A stretch of 64,000 nt of DNA from a virus. Shown here piece by piece: positions 8,801 through 18,441 of the stretch. The translations under genes and the position numbers were made by a program. The stretch is from IMG/VR virus record IMGVR_UViG_3300030108_004965, positions 1 through 64,000 of that record. One strand, 5' to 3'. Below the pieces are notes generated by a model. The model was not told where the DNA came from and did not search any database. It worked only from the letters and a program-made list of their open reading frames with translations. How positions within the stretch are numbered: position 1 is the first letter of the stretch; the number at the start of each line of letters is the position of its first letter.

Positions 8801-11186
8801 TTCCTCCTAAATTAAATCCATTTTTGCGTGTGAAACTACGACCAACTACACCACGGTAGCCTCCGTCACCGCCGTCAAGAACCAACATTGGTCTATCTAA
8901 ATTTCGGTACGCCCACAGTGTGTTTTCGGTTTCGGTTATCTCTTCCCTAGGATTGATAGAGCCTTTCATTCTTCCGTAATCCGAACTAACATACCATGTT
9001 TCTTTGTTGCCTATAAATTCATCATTCCTAGAGGCATAATCAACATAAAAAGGTTGTGGCCTTTGTCCATATGTTAAAATTGGGAAATCACAAGCAACTC
9101 CTGCTTTTATTGTATTGAATAACACGCCCGGAGCGAACAATGGTTCTAAAACTAACTGAGCGCCTATTTTTGGGTTAAAATTATCATCCGGGAACACGTT
9201 GGGGCCGTTCCCGCTCGGGCCTTGTTCTAATCGGTCTTTTAACTTCGCCGATTCAATATCGTGAGACGTTTTTACATAAGGCTGGCAAGAGTGATAGAAC
9301 ATTTCTGCCATTTGTACAGTTCTCTCTGCTGGGTAGAAACCTTCATAAGGCAAGAATTTCTTTATCGCTTTACATCTTAAAGTTATTGCGGCTGGACTTG
9401 TGAAATCTTTGTGGTCATCTACTATGATTTTAAAATGCTTCAAAAATTCACTAGTGGTATATACATTGTAGAAATTTGGATTCTCTCCCGCTGTGGTTGT
9501 GAATGTCCCTAAGGCTCCGGATAATTCAAAAATAGCCGGCAACTCATCAGTTATGGAAATTTTTTCATATGTCTCGACATGCTTGCTCATCACGAATTCA
9601 GGAACAATAGAATACCCTTTTCCTTTTAATCTTGCTTTTTCTGCGTAGTCTTCATAAGAATTGTAAAACGGCGCTTTTCCGGATTGCGATGGGACATCCC
9701 AATTAGCATTACCTAATTGCATTATGGTTTCATGAAGAAATTTATAAGTACTTCTTCCCATGTGGCTTCCCAAGAGTAAGTTACCGTTAATGTCATTTTT
9801 TATTGGTGTGTGTTGGATTGGAATCTTAGCATATCCGCAATCTTCGTTGTTCATGGATGCTTTGTTCTCGCAAGATCTAATGGAAACTAAACAATGCTCA
9901 TAGGCATATTGACAAGAAGCGGTTCCAAAGTTATCATAGTCAGCATCGAAAAGATTTCTAAAGTTATGATCAACGACTCTTTCGAAATTGTCCGCTGGAT
10001 ATTTGTTATCAATATCGAAACTCGGTATAGATAGAAAGTTACTGTATCTTTGCAACAAAATCCCGGGAGCACCAAGATCACCTGTTGTCGTACTGGTCGC
10101 TCGAATCCCTCCGGTTGCTGATTTAAAAACGTGGAAATCGGTAAGGCTCGGATTTACTGCTAGAGTGGGTAGAGATCGCTTAGCAAAGTCCTCTGGTGCA
10201 TCTAGTGCCCAAATAGATCCACTTCTGATGTTTGTTCCAAACTTAGTAACATCCACAACAGTTCTTTCAGATCTTTTGTCCTTCCAGAACTCACTCTTGA
10301 AATATAACCTCGACCTAGTATGGGATAAAAATGCAAACTTAGGCCTAGGAAAAATAGTTTGTCTATAAATCAACATTTTAAATTCATCTATTGGAGATGA
10401 ATCCTCATCTAAAGCACCATCCAGATAAAGATCTTTTAGGCTTTCGTAACTTTCATCGGTGTCCTCAAAGGTATTGTAGTATTCATTTATTTCGTTATTT
10501 GCAAAAAATGCCGTATCATTAGAAAATGTTGTGCTTATACTGGCTATGCCCGATACGCCTTTTCTGGCCGAGTATGAACCGGCTGGTGGCTCTACTGATG
10601 CGATCAAAGTCAATGGTTTATAGGTATCTGTTACCGGAGGTTCAAAAAATAATTTTAAGTCTCCATTTCTATTTATCCGTGCAACTGTTTTTCCATTGAT
10701 TACACTTTTAAATATCTCTCCCGTATCTTTTGTAAAAGAAAAAATGTTATGTTTTTTGGCCGATCTAATTAGTGGGTTTTGTGAAACTCTAATTTGTTTC
10801 CAAGTGGGATAACCATAAGGCCCGTTTCTATACGACATCAGAGCGTTAAAAATAACACCATCACTATCCGGCCACAAGGTGGAGAAATTGCTATTAAATA
10901 GATAATTTGGTAAAATTCCAAGCGATCGTATCTTTAGTTGCGCCTCTCGTATTGACGCAATGCGCAACTTATAGACTGAATGCGACAGGTGGGGGCCTCT
11001 AAAAAAAGGCGCCACAGCAGATTGCATAGTAGGGACTCCGTCGAAATTGATTTTGTCTAAAGAGTGAGCTAATCCGGGTATAGGAAAAAGCATAGAATCA
11101 TACAACTGGTTTGAGTAGTAACCATCATTTGTCACCTCATAGATAAAAGTATTTAGTCCTACAAAATCTTGATAATATTTGCTCAT
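5850..11186 (-). CDS. Giant virion protein with an extremely basic C-terminal tail
   Basis: A 1778-residue protein without a recognisable catalytic domain. Residues 1 to about 1685 are of ordinary composition, rich in aromatic residues, Pro and Gly, as in large tail or baseplate proteins. From about 1690 to the end the chain becomes a tail in which roughly 50 of the last 88 residues are Lys or Arg, interrupted by a few Glu and Gln. The DNA there is purine-rich on the coding strand and has many AGA/AAA codons, but the frame stays open to a normal TAA. The ATG at 11186 follows the previous stop directly. It could anchor to DNA, lipopolysaccharide or an acidic virion surface. Function unknown. 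Confidence 0.7.
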   Translation of the reverse strand: MSKYYQDFVGLNTFIYEVTNDGYYSNQLYDSMLFPIPGLAHSLDKINFDGVPTMQSAVAPFFRGPHLSHSVYKLRIASIREAQLKIRSLGILPNYLFNSNFSTLWPDSDGVIFNALMSYRNGPYGYPTWKQIRVSQNPLIRSAKKHNIFSFTKDTGEIFKSVINGKTVARINRNGDLKLFFEPPVTDTYKPLTLIASVEPPAGSYSARKGVSGIASISTTFSNDTAFFANNEINEYYNTFEDTDESYESLKDLYLDGALDEDSSPIDEFKMLIYRQTIFPRPKFAFLSHTRSRLYFKSEFWKDKRSERTVVDVTKFGTNIRSGSIWALDAPEDFAKRSLPTLAVNPSLTDFHVFKSATGGIRATSTTTGDLGAPGILLQRYSNFLSIPSFDIDNKYPADNFERVVDHNFRNLFDADYDNFGTASCQYAYEHCLVSIRSCENKASMNNEDCGYAKIPIQHTPIKNDINGNLLLGSHMGRSTYKFLHETIMQLGNANWDVPSQSGKAPFYNSYEDYAEKARLKGKGYSIVPEFVMSKHVETYEKISITDELPAIFELSGALGTFTTTAGENPNFYNVYTTSEFLKHFKIIVDDHKDFTSPAAITLRCKAIKKFLPYEGFYPAERTVQMAEMFYHSCQPYVKTSHDIESAKLKDRLEQGPSGNGPNVFPDDNFNPKIGAQLVLEPLFAPGVLFNTIKAGVACDFPILTYGQRPQPFYVDYASRNDEFIGNKETWYVSSDYGRMKGSINPREEITETENTLWAYRNLDRPMLVLDGGDGGYRGVVGRSFTRKNGFNLGGMYDRRVPFEALLEPERYLAGVDLISQQPSPASISNLGGLNIHANWSGVGDEIYKKFANNFLAEVPEFFLEGQNFSTIASAESGDPSFGNAKSGSFYGMRIKMYRTMSGPKTGLLGFDGELVTPPQVLRGVSIEQRDFLNTTNGSNIQMYSRPSAFGPPTWGCGGTGFFFYRKAVSADAEPVVKLTPPPVEYSENTSDSTEGYNMPYTPPYYDGEGWCDLLFEATETKKYTLDEILKQVKDFPYYTRFWWNGINDALRDLTGYNVPETASVARCLMREHYWEAYGPNRKLKGPYENYKSEFGCPWSNLIFDSRAARFSRDTVGPYPTWVLDLSSLGRDEKTQALISALPQGVNDGDFDPGFEHDLDLGRRFPFKVEPEQQVDKDINQGGILPATFTDWGDQRYTDGWHQFSGAWAGPPTMMRPGLIPDRLQSVDTPGPALSRQMHNQFNHYKRMGTSYMVKMLGTDIYQKNTVFTHPDFLVLLPQYVYGPQHPFYINSNAMQLNSSLNLFTKGKIRKQNLAGDFSSVKQDVATSTTNDSKSRWIIQSKFETPILNFIKYREKERDGKAVITTPRNGFGHTPRGMWHQYGEIPSGSNEGIFMQVTDIPYSWLKGALGVTRTKRKVKSLADLVGFSKKPVRLGEIAKAKEIGELVVAVPFVERDNERVFFSLARADIERAISGLNKEVRPGIYIDEKGNRVRPPLVGNSVLNQVRMMKKYNFPPSMDFVKYKQVDPFAAYCFEFTHKLDKQDLADIWQNLPPKIGRNFQEATATVSHQLLAKDLLGKGAEVSKSIKGDSSSIFDINEPGPGIDPEIQWMVFKCKKKAATNYYDKVLVKKGTTRKTKEFKLENVKNTAVGSNDEITFNWPYDFFSLVELVKIDAQVTFADLQPESEQPIPKPKRKSLERRKLRRKKRIMRGKKRGGRKRRLRDRVRKWWQKRDTREERRELRRQRREKRQENRQERKNKRKNRRKDRKKKRKSRRNK

Positions 11187-11187
11187 T

Positions 11188-14100
11188 TTATTCTCCGTAT
11201 AATGATGATGCTGATGGGAAGTTTATGGCCGGTATTTCTCTGCTCAATGCACCGCCTCCGACGACAATCAATTTTCCGTTTTTTGGTGCGATTCCTCTTA
11301 GTTGCTGGTTATTCATCCAGTTTTCAGAACCAGATACAGCGGAATTGATCCAAGAGTATTGAAAATCCGAGGCAGGAATTGGTGTGACCACAAATTCATT
11401 ATTATGTTGTTTTTTGTCTGCTGTTTCATAAACAGCATAAGGTCCCGTCCGTATTGATATAGCATTAACAGTCGCGACTGTTAATGCATTTTTTCCTATC
11501 TCAGACCTGATCGTTGCGCCCACCGCAACGGGATCACCTACATTTAATGACTCAACTGTCGGCTCAGTCCCAAGCGTCCAATAATCCAAAAGGAACTGTA
11601 CCTTGCTGTGGCCTGTTGCTTTTCCATCTTGTTCGTACAAGTCCAATGCTTGTTTTGGGTCAAGTTCACAATTCCAAATTGCAAAATTTGCTAATGAACC
11701 CTGTAGTTCCATAGTAGGAGAGGCGGTTTTGTCATCAAATAAATAAATTTCATCTATAATAAGTCTATCGCCCGGATTGTTATCATCCCTAACCATTTCA
11801 ATTGTAGATCCATTGATGTATATAACCGGATCACTAAAGAAAGAACCATCCCAAGAAAGAACCACAAATTTCCAAATGTCAACACCAAAAAGATCACTAG
11901 AGGTAAGTACCGAGAGCCAAGAATTAACCCCAACTGCTCCAGCGGGGTCTACAGAGAGGACGGTAAACTTAAGTTTGCCCGTGCCAGAGTAATCGATTTT
12001 AATGTCAACAACTACGCGACTTGAGTGGTCTCTGCCGGCGAAAATTGTCTGATCCCCACTGCTCGCGTTATCTAAATTAATCCAAAAACTAAATGACAAA
12101 GGGCCGCGATCTGTGCTTGAGTACCCAATGGAGCTTGTATTTGAAATGTATGCAAAATCTGTTGTTGTTGCAGCGGAACGAAGTGCATTCCTTAATGACC
12201 CTTCGTTTGTGATTCGAGGCGTAACTAAAGCATTCCTGTGTTGCTTATAAAATGAGGCTTCGGCATCATAATTATCTGCCGATATAGAACCGTGAACACT
12301 ATCAATCCCAAACTTTCCACAATGACGACTCAATAATGTTCTTAATCCTTCGCGGCGAAGGGCATGTGAACTTACACGAATTGTACCAGATTCTCCAGAA
12401 CCAGAACCTCTTACTGTTAAGTTTCTATAATTTATAGAATTATGAACAGAAAATTGCTGTGTCGCTATGTCTAAATATCCTGTAGAATTTATCTCGGGTC
12501 CTCCGGGGGCGGAGAATCTTGTTGTTATAAAGTTTTTGGAACTTTGAGATAATGGGTTTGGTATCTCTCGGACCGTGTCAAGACCTAGGAGCGTAGTGGA
12601 GGCCTCATCGACACCATTATTAGCTGTTACGCTTACGGCATTGGAGGGCGGCATGTTCCAAGCAGGAATCGGGCCACTAGAACGACTTACAGTCAGTGAA
12701 TTACCTGAGGTTCCTGCTTGGGCTTGTTCTACGACGTGGATTCGGGCCGACGCAGTCGACGACGTAAGCCTGACAATAGACACCTTTCCATTATGACCAC
12801 TAGAGCCTTCAACTGCTGTTCTGATTTCTGTTATGATAGTATGCCCATTTAGGCTGGATATTTGAATCACAACATTTGTACCGTCTAAATCACCAGAACT
12901 AAAGGCCCCACCATTTTTAAATTTATACGTTTTGGAAGTTCCGTCTGCTGAAGTTATGACAAAAACAAAATTGTGTAATTGAGGGAATGTACCTCCTGCT
13001 ACAAAACCAAGATCAATCTGAACATAGGCGTTTTGAATAGCACTAGTGATAAGAGTTTGGCTTTCGATAGGTTGTCTATTGTTTGTTATTTGACCAAAAC
13101 TGTAATGTTGTTGTCCGAAGAAATTTCCAAACGGAAGAGGAGATTGACCAACAAGAGTCATATAGTGTGTTGTTGAATTAAGAGTTTGTGCCCTAGAATA
13201 AGCCCAAGTTGGTAAAAGTGAAGATGTCGTCTCACGTAAATATCCCCTTTGAGAACCAAAGCTAGACAAGAAATCGTAAGGCATTCGATAATTACCTTGG
13301 ACATAGGAATTTGTTGATGATTGTATGTTTCTTATGTTAACTACGCTCTTTGTTCTACCTTCTCTGTAGTAAATTGCCATTTGTCTTGTTTTATCTGGGT
13401 AAGGCCCTCCATAATCAGGGCCGACAAATCCGATGGCACCATCGCCAGACTCAGAGTCGCCAGACAATAATCGCCAAGCTTCTGGTCTTGTGTATTGCCC
13501 ATCAAGATTGTTTGGGGTGCTGAGATCTGCATTAAATCTGTTGACTGGTATATGTCTATTCTGTCGACCTCCCACATGAGTTTGTGTGAATGGACCCTGC
13601 ATTGGGATTTCGTTCGATAAATCTGTGGTGTCCGAATGGAGATTAACGATTGACGATCCAGTATCAAATGTTTGGGTTATTGAATTATATCCGGTGGTTA
13701 ATGATCCAGACTTTATGTTTGCCGGCCAGTATTTAGATGCCTTTAGGATGTTCGAGAAAGACTCGATGTCACTCAAGGGATCTCCTGCTGTGGAGCCTAT
13801 AAACTTCCCAGCATAAATTGTAGCATCATAGTACACTTTTCGTAAAGGATCTGTGTCATCGTCGCACTTTTGTTTTTCTAAAATACCGGAACCTATACCT
13901 AGGCCTATACCGAAAACATTTTTAGGTGCACCAGATGCACCTTTTGCTCCATGTGGGGTGATAGTGCTTTTGAAGAAATCTCTATCTTTTTGTTTATTGT
14001 AGTTGATACCACCGTGTATTGTGTTTGCAAAATCAATCGTAAGTCTATACGGTTTAGTTAATTTTCTTACTGCGTATGTTGATCCCTCGTAGACTGTCAA

Positions 14101-17100
14101 ATCGGTTGTCGCTAGTTTTGTGCCTTTTTCCCTGTTAACTTGCGTCTCTAGAACTTCACGAATCTTTTCTCGGTCAGGAATGTCTGTTCTTTTTTGTCTT
14201 TCTTTGCGCCACAAACAATTGTTATCGCCTTCTGAAATAAAACCTGTGCCTCTAAGGAAGCCAACGTGTTCTTCTATGCTCAGGTCACCTTCGCTTCCGC
14301 CCGGGTCATTGAACACGTCCAAGTCATAATTTCCCATCAGGTCCTTAATCTGTTGGTGGTCTGCGGCAGAATCGCCGGGCAAGTCACCAAAGCGATAATG
14401 CGCCACTACGGATCCTAAGTTCGAATATTCTAATATGTCAAAATAATTTCCGCCATTATAAATCTCCTGCACTTGGTCGTTTGTTATGGTACCCCTTATA
14501 AACCCAGCTTCATCTATTGCGTAATCAACTTGGCTACTGGGTAAAGAAAGTACTCTAAAGTCCTCTACTTCCCTTATGGTAGTGGATCCCCAGCCGGATC
14601 CGGGAACAGTTGAGGATGCAGTTTTTGGTTGACCGTTAACCCAGAGTTTGATAGCGGCATCACTAGACCCCTCTGATCTATCGTTCATGAATATCAGATG
14701 AAACCATTTTGACGAAATATCGACCTCAGTAGGAAAGTACCATGTTTTAATTTTACTACTATCGTCATACAAAATCACTTTTATTCTGCTATTTTCTGGA
14801 TCTATATTGATGTTAACAGCCGGGGTCAGCCCTTTCCTGAAAGATAGCATCGTCGGAGTGGCGACACTTGGGTTTGGGACGTAAAACCATCCATAAAAAC
14901 AGTAGTCTGTGTTGCTTGATCCAAGGCGAGGCGAGATAGAAGCAGCAGTATCCAAACATTTGTTCACTCCTCCGCCGGTGTTCTTCCCTATGTTGAGGTA
15001 CTTATTGCTCGGGTATACATAAAGGTCTTGTGGGGCATGTCCAAATTTCCAATTATAGAGCAGTTCATTGATACCTGTGGCCGCACCCTCAGTACTTTCA
15101 ATTGTTTTGACTAAACCAATTCTTCTTTGTAATTTATTTCTCTCTAGCATATGTGAATCAATGACATCTGTGACTCCATCGCCAAAATTAACAGAAGCCG
15201 GTACAAGCTGCAGTATCATTTCTGATACGGCTTGATCTATCCATTTATAGTACTTTATAAACTTTTCTCTATCGACGTCAGACTCTACATTTTCGAAAAA
15301 ATGAGCACGTACAGCATCTAATCTCTTGTAGTTTGGTCGATAAAGATCCACAGGTCTCCCAATAAGATTTGAGAACTCATGGATACTAGAAAACATCTTT
15401 AGCATCTCTTCCGAAACAACTTGATTTATGCTTTTCTCAACCATGTAGAAATTATCACTAACATCTTCATCTTTTATAAAATACTTCTGCCTGTCTCCTT
15501 TTATGAAAACATTGTCATTAGAAAAGGATATCTCTGGTAGTTCTTTTTTGAGTGCGTAAAGATAATTGTTCTTAAGAAAACCAGACGAGGTGGGTCCTCT
15601 ATTGAACCTATAGCCTTCACCTTTGTTTTCTCTGCGAATTACGTTATCAATCCAGCCATAAATGTTGTCCGTTGACCCACTTGTTAAGTCATCAACTAGA
15701 AACTCACCTGAGCCATCTGATCCCGTGACTGTATCAAAATCCCAATTTAAAATCATTAAATCTTGCGAAGGTATTTGTTTATTTTCTATCGTGAACATGT
15801 TAGATTCACCGTAAGATTTTAAATTACCAAAATTAGAAGGATCTTTGTTGTGTTGCCTTATGATGTCGTTCCCAACATAATCAAACCAACCTCTTACTGC
15901 TCCAAGTTCAATGTCAGAGTTCTCTAAAACACTGCCGGTGAAGTTCTGTAATCGAGCACCAGCATACACACGCTTCGCATTAGACAGAAAAGCAGACCCA
16001 GAATAATTATTTATTGTCGCGCTTAATAAAACTTCATTTTCTACAATATCAAAATTGTGGTTCACTGCGTAAAATTCTACAACATAATCAGTTGGAGTGG
16101 CAGGGTTTCCTACAACATTACCAGCGTATGGATATGTACTTGGCTTGATTCTCAAGGCTAAGTTCCAATGATTATTATCATAGATTTCCTCAAATGTATC
16201 AGAAATCAAATGAATACTTTCTTCTTGATTTTTGACAACAAAGTGAGCATCTTTTGAGGTTAAACTATTTTTTACAAGCCACACGGACAGATTCGCTGAT
16301 CCTGTTGACCAAGTATAATCAGTTACATCTGTGTCTATTGCTTGTCTAAAACCAAAGATAGAAGAAGAGATGAATGTGTTGCTGTAATAGCCTTCATCTT
16401 CTACTTCTTTTTTGTATGGCACCACTATGTCTGCTTCGAGCGTGAAAGCGTTATTTGACCCATTATTGCTCGATGTAGAACCGCTTATAAAGGTAAAGAC
16501 ATTATTAACAGAGGACGTTTGATAAATTGTCGCATCATAATACGAAGTGTCGTTAAAATTTATGTATTTCTTTTTTACGGATGTATCCTTAGACTTATCA
16601 GAGAAATAATGTAAACCACCATCCGTATACATGTTCAATTTGATTATTTCATCATCTATACCAAAACATCTTATTAGGTTTCTTATTGATTTCTCGGTAC
16701 CTTTTGATTTGTAGATTGCTTCGAGATTATTGTAAATGTTTATGTATATTAAATTTCTTATGTCACTTAAGTTTTTTTCAAAGTTTATAGCATCAAAATT
16801 AACTTGATCATAAAGTTCATAAATTTTTGAATCTATAAACAAGTCTTTAACAATAAAGCCTTTTTCTGAGAGTAGTTCTTTTGCAAAAGGGATCGGTTTA
16901 TACGTATCAAGAACGTAATTCTTATTTTTTAAATTAGACATTGCTGTTATTTGAGCATGCAATGTGTCAAAGTAACTGGCTAAGATTTGTGAGATGTTTT
17001 TTAAATTTAACCCATTGTCTCCGTCTTCTTCCGTAATCCAGTTGGGAAAAGTATTGTAAAATGATCCTTGATATTCTGCATCATAATCTGAACCGCTGGT

Positions 17101-18441
17101 TGTCATCTCTGCCTCTAGAGCAACGACATCCGGATGTGTAGAATAAATTATGGGATCCTTACTCTCTGTGAGATTACTGTTAGACAATTCAATCGCAGAA
17201 GTAGTCAATCTGGAATTAGTTGTGTTAGAGTATCCTATCCAAGTTCCGTTGGCTACGCGCCCGGAATAATCCAAAACAACAGAGTCTGTATTGTTATTAC
17301 CAGTAATCCCTTCGTTGAACTTAAAATATACACCCAAGTCCTGAACATCATTATCTGTGTTCATTCCTCCGCCGATCTGCCTAAACCAATTGAGGCCGAT
17401 CTGCCGACCTGTTCTTGCTTTTTTCCAAAACCGAAACTCATCTAAGGAGCCAGATAATTTACCTGATCCTACTGCGTTGACCGTGGTGGAAGCATGAGTA
17501 TTGGTAGCCTGTAGCGCTCCAATATAGCCGTTCAAAAGACCTTGGAAAGCAGGTATCACCGCTCCAGCATTTAGTTCAGAACTTTTGTGAGACTGTCCGT
17601 CTATATAAAAATCCATTTGGTATAGGTTTGCAGCAGATCCTTCGGAAACAGTAAAGGCATAATGGTGCCACTGCGCGATGTCACTATCAGATAAAATTTC
17701 ACTAATAAATGAACCGGGGAAGCCATTGTTATCGTTGAAGTAGGTTAGTTTAAATCTGTTTTGGTTTGCGACAGTTTTTTCAAGTTTGATTTGAAATCTA
17801 CTATACGAATTTGAAGACGCATATGGGTCAACCCCATTCCACACATCCAAAATTACCATGTGATTAGATTTGGACATATCAAAATCTGGTATTTTTAACC
17901 AAAACTCTACGGTAGATCCACTAGTGGGATTGATAGACCAATTTTGTGTTCTATTTAGGCTCTCATCATACTTGCCTGATTTGTGAAATGTTTCCCTTAA
18001 TGGTACACCAACCATACCAGCAGAAGCAGTATGAATACCACCCCAGACACGGATAAATTCATTTGTTGTTGTTTTTCCATAACCTTCAGCATCTTTTCCC
18101 CCTTGGTATCCGGTTGTCCCCAGTGTTACATGTCCAGTCGTTTTTGGATATTTCGTGGTATACATCCACCTATCTAAATACGAAGAGGATTGATGAAATT
18201 TTATTTTTTCTGTCTTTGATCCGTCATACGGAAACTCATTGTAAATCCTCTTGATAGAATTAGAGTAATATAATTCTGCTGATCCGTACTTTACGAAGTT
18301 TGATGCGGATGCAAAATCGATTGGGGGTAGATATGTTAATCTCTCCTCAACAACAGCATCGGCATAAGATGTAGATTCCAAATCAACACTTGCGGATTGA
18401 AAACTCTGAAAGGATTTGCCAAAAAGATTTTTAATACTCAT
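11188..18441 (-). CDS. Giant tail/baseplate protein with multiple concanavalin-A (LamG-like) modules
   Basis: A 2417-residue protein. Three segments have the LamG/concanavalin-A-like pattern of an opening FWLK/FWIN-type strand, a central FYIDGQ/WVNGQ/YINGS strand and a closing SLDEFRFW/IDEAGF/LANFAIW strand, at about residues 175-345, 1175-1330 and 2115-2270. A fourth, looser copy lies at about 660-865. Such modules are beta-sandwiches that often bind glycans and are common in phage tail fibres and baseplate appendages. The start at 18441 overlaps the end of the preceding gene by 11 bases. It lies after gp6 and a DNRLRE-like protein, which suggests a peripheral baseplate or receptor-contacting part. 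Sugar specificity cannot be read from the sequence. Confidence 0.75.
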   Translation of the reverse strand: MSIKNLFGKSFQSFQSASVDLESTSYADAVVEERLTYLPPIDFASASNFVKYGSAELYYSNSIKRIYNEFPYDGSKTEKIKFHQSSSYLDRWMYTTKYPKTTGHVTLGTTGYQGGKDAEGYGKTTTNEFIRVWGGIHTASAGMVGVPLRETFHKSGKYDESLNRTQNWSINPTSGSTVEFWLKIPDFDMSKSNHMVILDVWNGVDPYASSNSYSRFQIKLEKTVANQNRFKLTYFNDNNGFPGSFISEILSDSDIAQWHHYAFTVSEGSAANLYQMDFYIDGQSHKSSELNAGAVIPAFQGLLNGYIGALQATNTHASTTVNAVGSGKLSGSLDEFRFWKKARTGRQIGLNWFRQIGGGMNTDNDVQDLGVYFKFNEGITGNNNTDSVVLDYSGRVANGTWIGYSNTTNSRLTTSAIELSNSNLTESKDPIIYSTHPDVVALEAEMTTSGSDYDAEYQGSFYNTFPNWITEEDGDNGLNLKNISQILASYFDTLHAQITAMSNLKNKNYVLDTYKPIPFAKELLSEKGFIVKDLFIDSKIYELYDQVNFDAINFEKNLSDIRNLIYINIYNNLEAIYKSKGTEKSIRNLIRCFGIDDEIIKLNMYTDGGLHYFSDKSKDTSVKKKYINFNDTSYYDATIYQTSSVNNVFTFISGSTSSNNGSNNAFTLEADIVVPYKKEVEDEGYYSNTFISSSIFGFRQAIDTDVTDYTWSTGSANLSVWLVKNSLTSKDAHFVVKNQEESIHLISDTFEEIYDNNHWNLALRIKPSTYPYAGNVVGNPATPTDYVVEFYAVNHNFDIVENEVLLSATINNYSGSAFLSNAKRVYAGARLQNFTGSVLENSDIELGAVRGWFDYVGNDIIRQHNKDPSNFGNLKSYGESNMFTIENKQIPSQDLMILNWDFDTVTGSDGSGEFLVDDLTSGSTDNIYGWIDNVIRRENKGEGYRFNRGPTSSGFLKNNYLYALKKELPEISFSNDNVFIKGDRQKYFIKDEDVSDNFYMVEKSINQVVSEEMLKMFSSIHEFSNLIGRPVDLYRPNYKRLDAVRAHFFENVESDVDREKFIKYYKWIDQAVSEMILQLVPASVNFGDGVTDVIDSHMLERNKLQRRIGLVKTIESTEGAATGINELLYNWKFGHAPQDLYVYPSNKYLNIGKNTGGGVNKCLDTAASISPRLGSSNTDYCFYGWFYVPNPSVATPTMLSFRKGLTPAVNINIDPENSRIKVILYDDSSKIKTWYFPTEVDISSKWFHLIFMNDRSEGSSDAAIKLWVNGQPKTASSTVPGSGWGSTTIREVEDFRVLSLPSSQVDYAIDEAGFIRGTITNDQVQEIYNGGNYFDILEYSNLGSVVAHYRFGDLPGDSAADHQQIKDLMGNYDLDVFNDPGGSEGDLSIEEHVGFLRGTGFISEGDNNCLWRKERQKRTDIPDREKIREVLETQVNREKGTKLATTDLTVYEGSTYAVRKLTKPYRLTIDFANTIHGGINYNKQKDRDFFKSTITPHGAKGASGAPKNVFGIGLGIGSGILEKQKCDDDTDPLRKVYYDATIYAGKFIGSTAGDPLSDIESFSNILKASKYWPANIKSGSLTTGYNSITQTFDTGSSIVNLHSDTTDLSNEIPMQGPFTQTHVGGRQNRHIPVNRFNADLSTPNNLDGQYTRPEAWRLLSGDSESGDGAIGFVGPDYGGPYPDKTRQMAIYYREGRTKSVVNIRNIQSSTNSYVQGNYRMPYDFLSSFGSQRGYLRETTSSLLPTWAYSRAQTLNSTTHYMTLVGQSPLPFGNFFGQQHYSFGQITNNRQPIESQTLITSAIQNAYVQIDLGFVAGGTFPQLHNFVFVITSADGTSKTYKFKNGGAFSSGDLDGTNVVIQISSLNGHTIITEIRTAVEGSSGHNGKVSIVRLTSSTASARIHVVEQAQAGTSGNSLTVSRSSGPIPAWNMPPSNAVSVTANNGVDEASTTLLGLDTVREIPNPLSQSSKNFITTRFSAPGGPEINSTGYLDIATQQFSVHNSINYRNLTVRGSGSGESGTIRVSSHALRREGLRTLLSRHCGKFGIDSVHGSISADNYDAEASFYKQHRNALVTPRITNEGSLRNALRSAATTTDFAYISNTSSIGYSSTDRGPLSFSFWINLDNASSGDQTIFAGRDHSSRVVVDIKIDYSGTGKLKFTVLSVDPAGAVGVNSWLSVLTSSDLFGVDIWKFVVLSWDGSFFSDPVIYINGSTIEMVRDDNNPGDRLIIDEIYLFDDKTASPTMELQGSLANFAIWNCELDPKQALDLYEQDGKATGHSKVQFLLDYWTLGTEPTVESLNVGDPVAVGATIRSEIGKNALTVATVNAISIRTGPYAVYETADKKQHNNEFVVTPIPASDFQYSWINSAVSGSENWMNNQQLRGIAPKNGKLIVVGGGALSREIPAINFPSASSLYGE

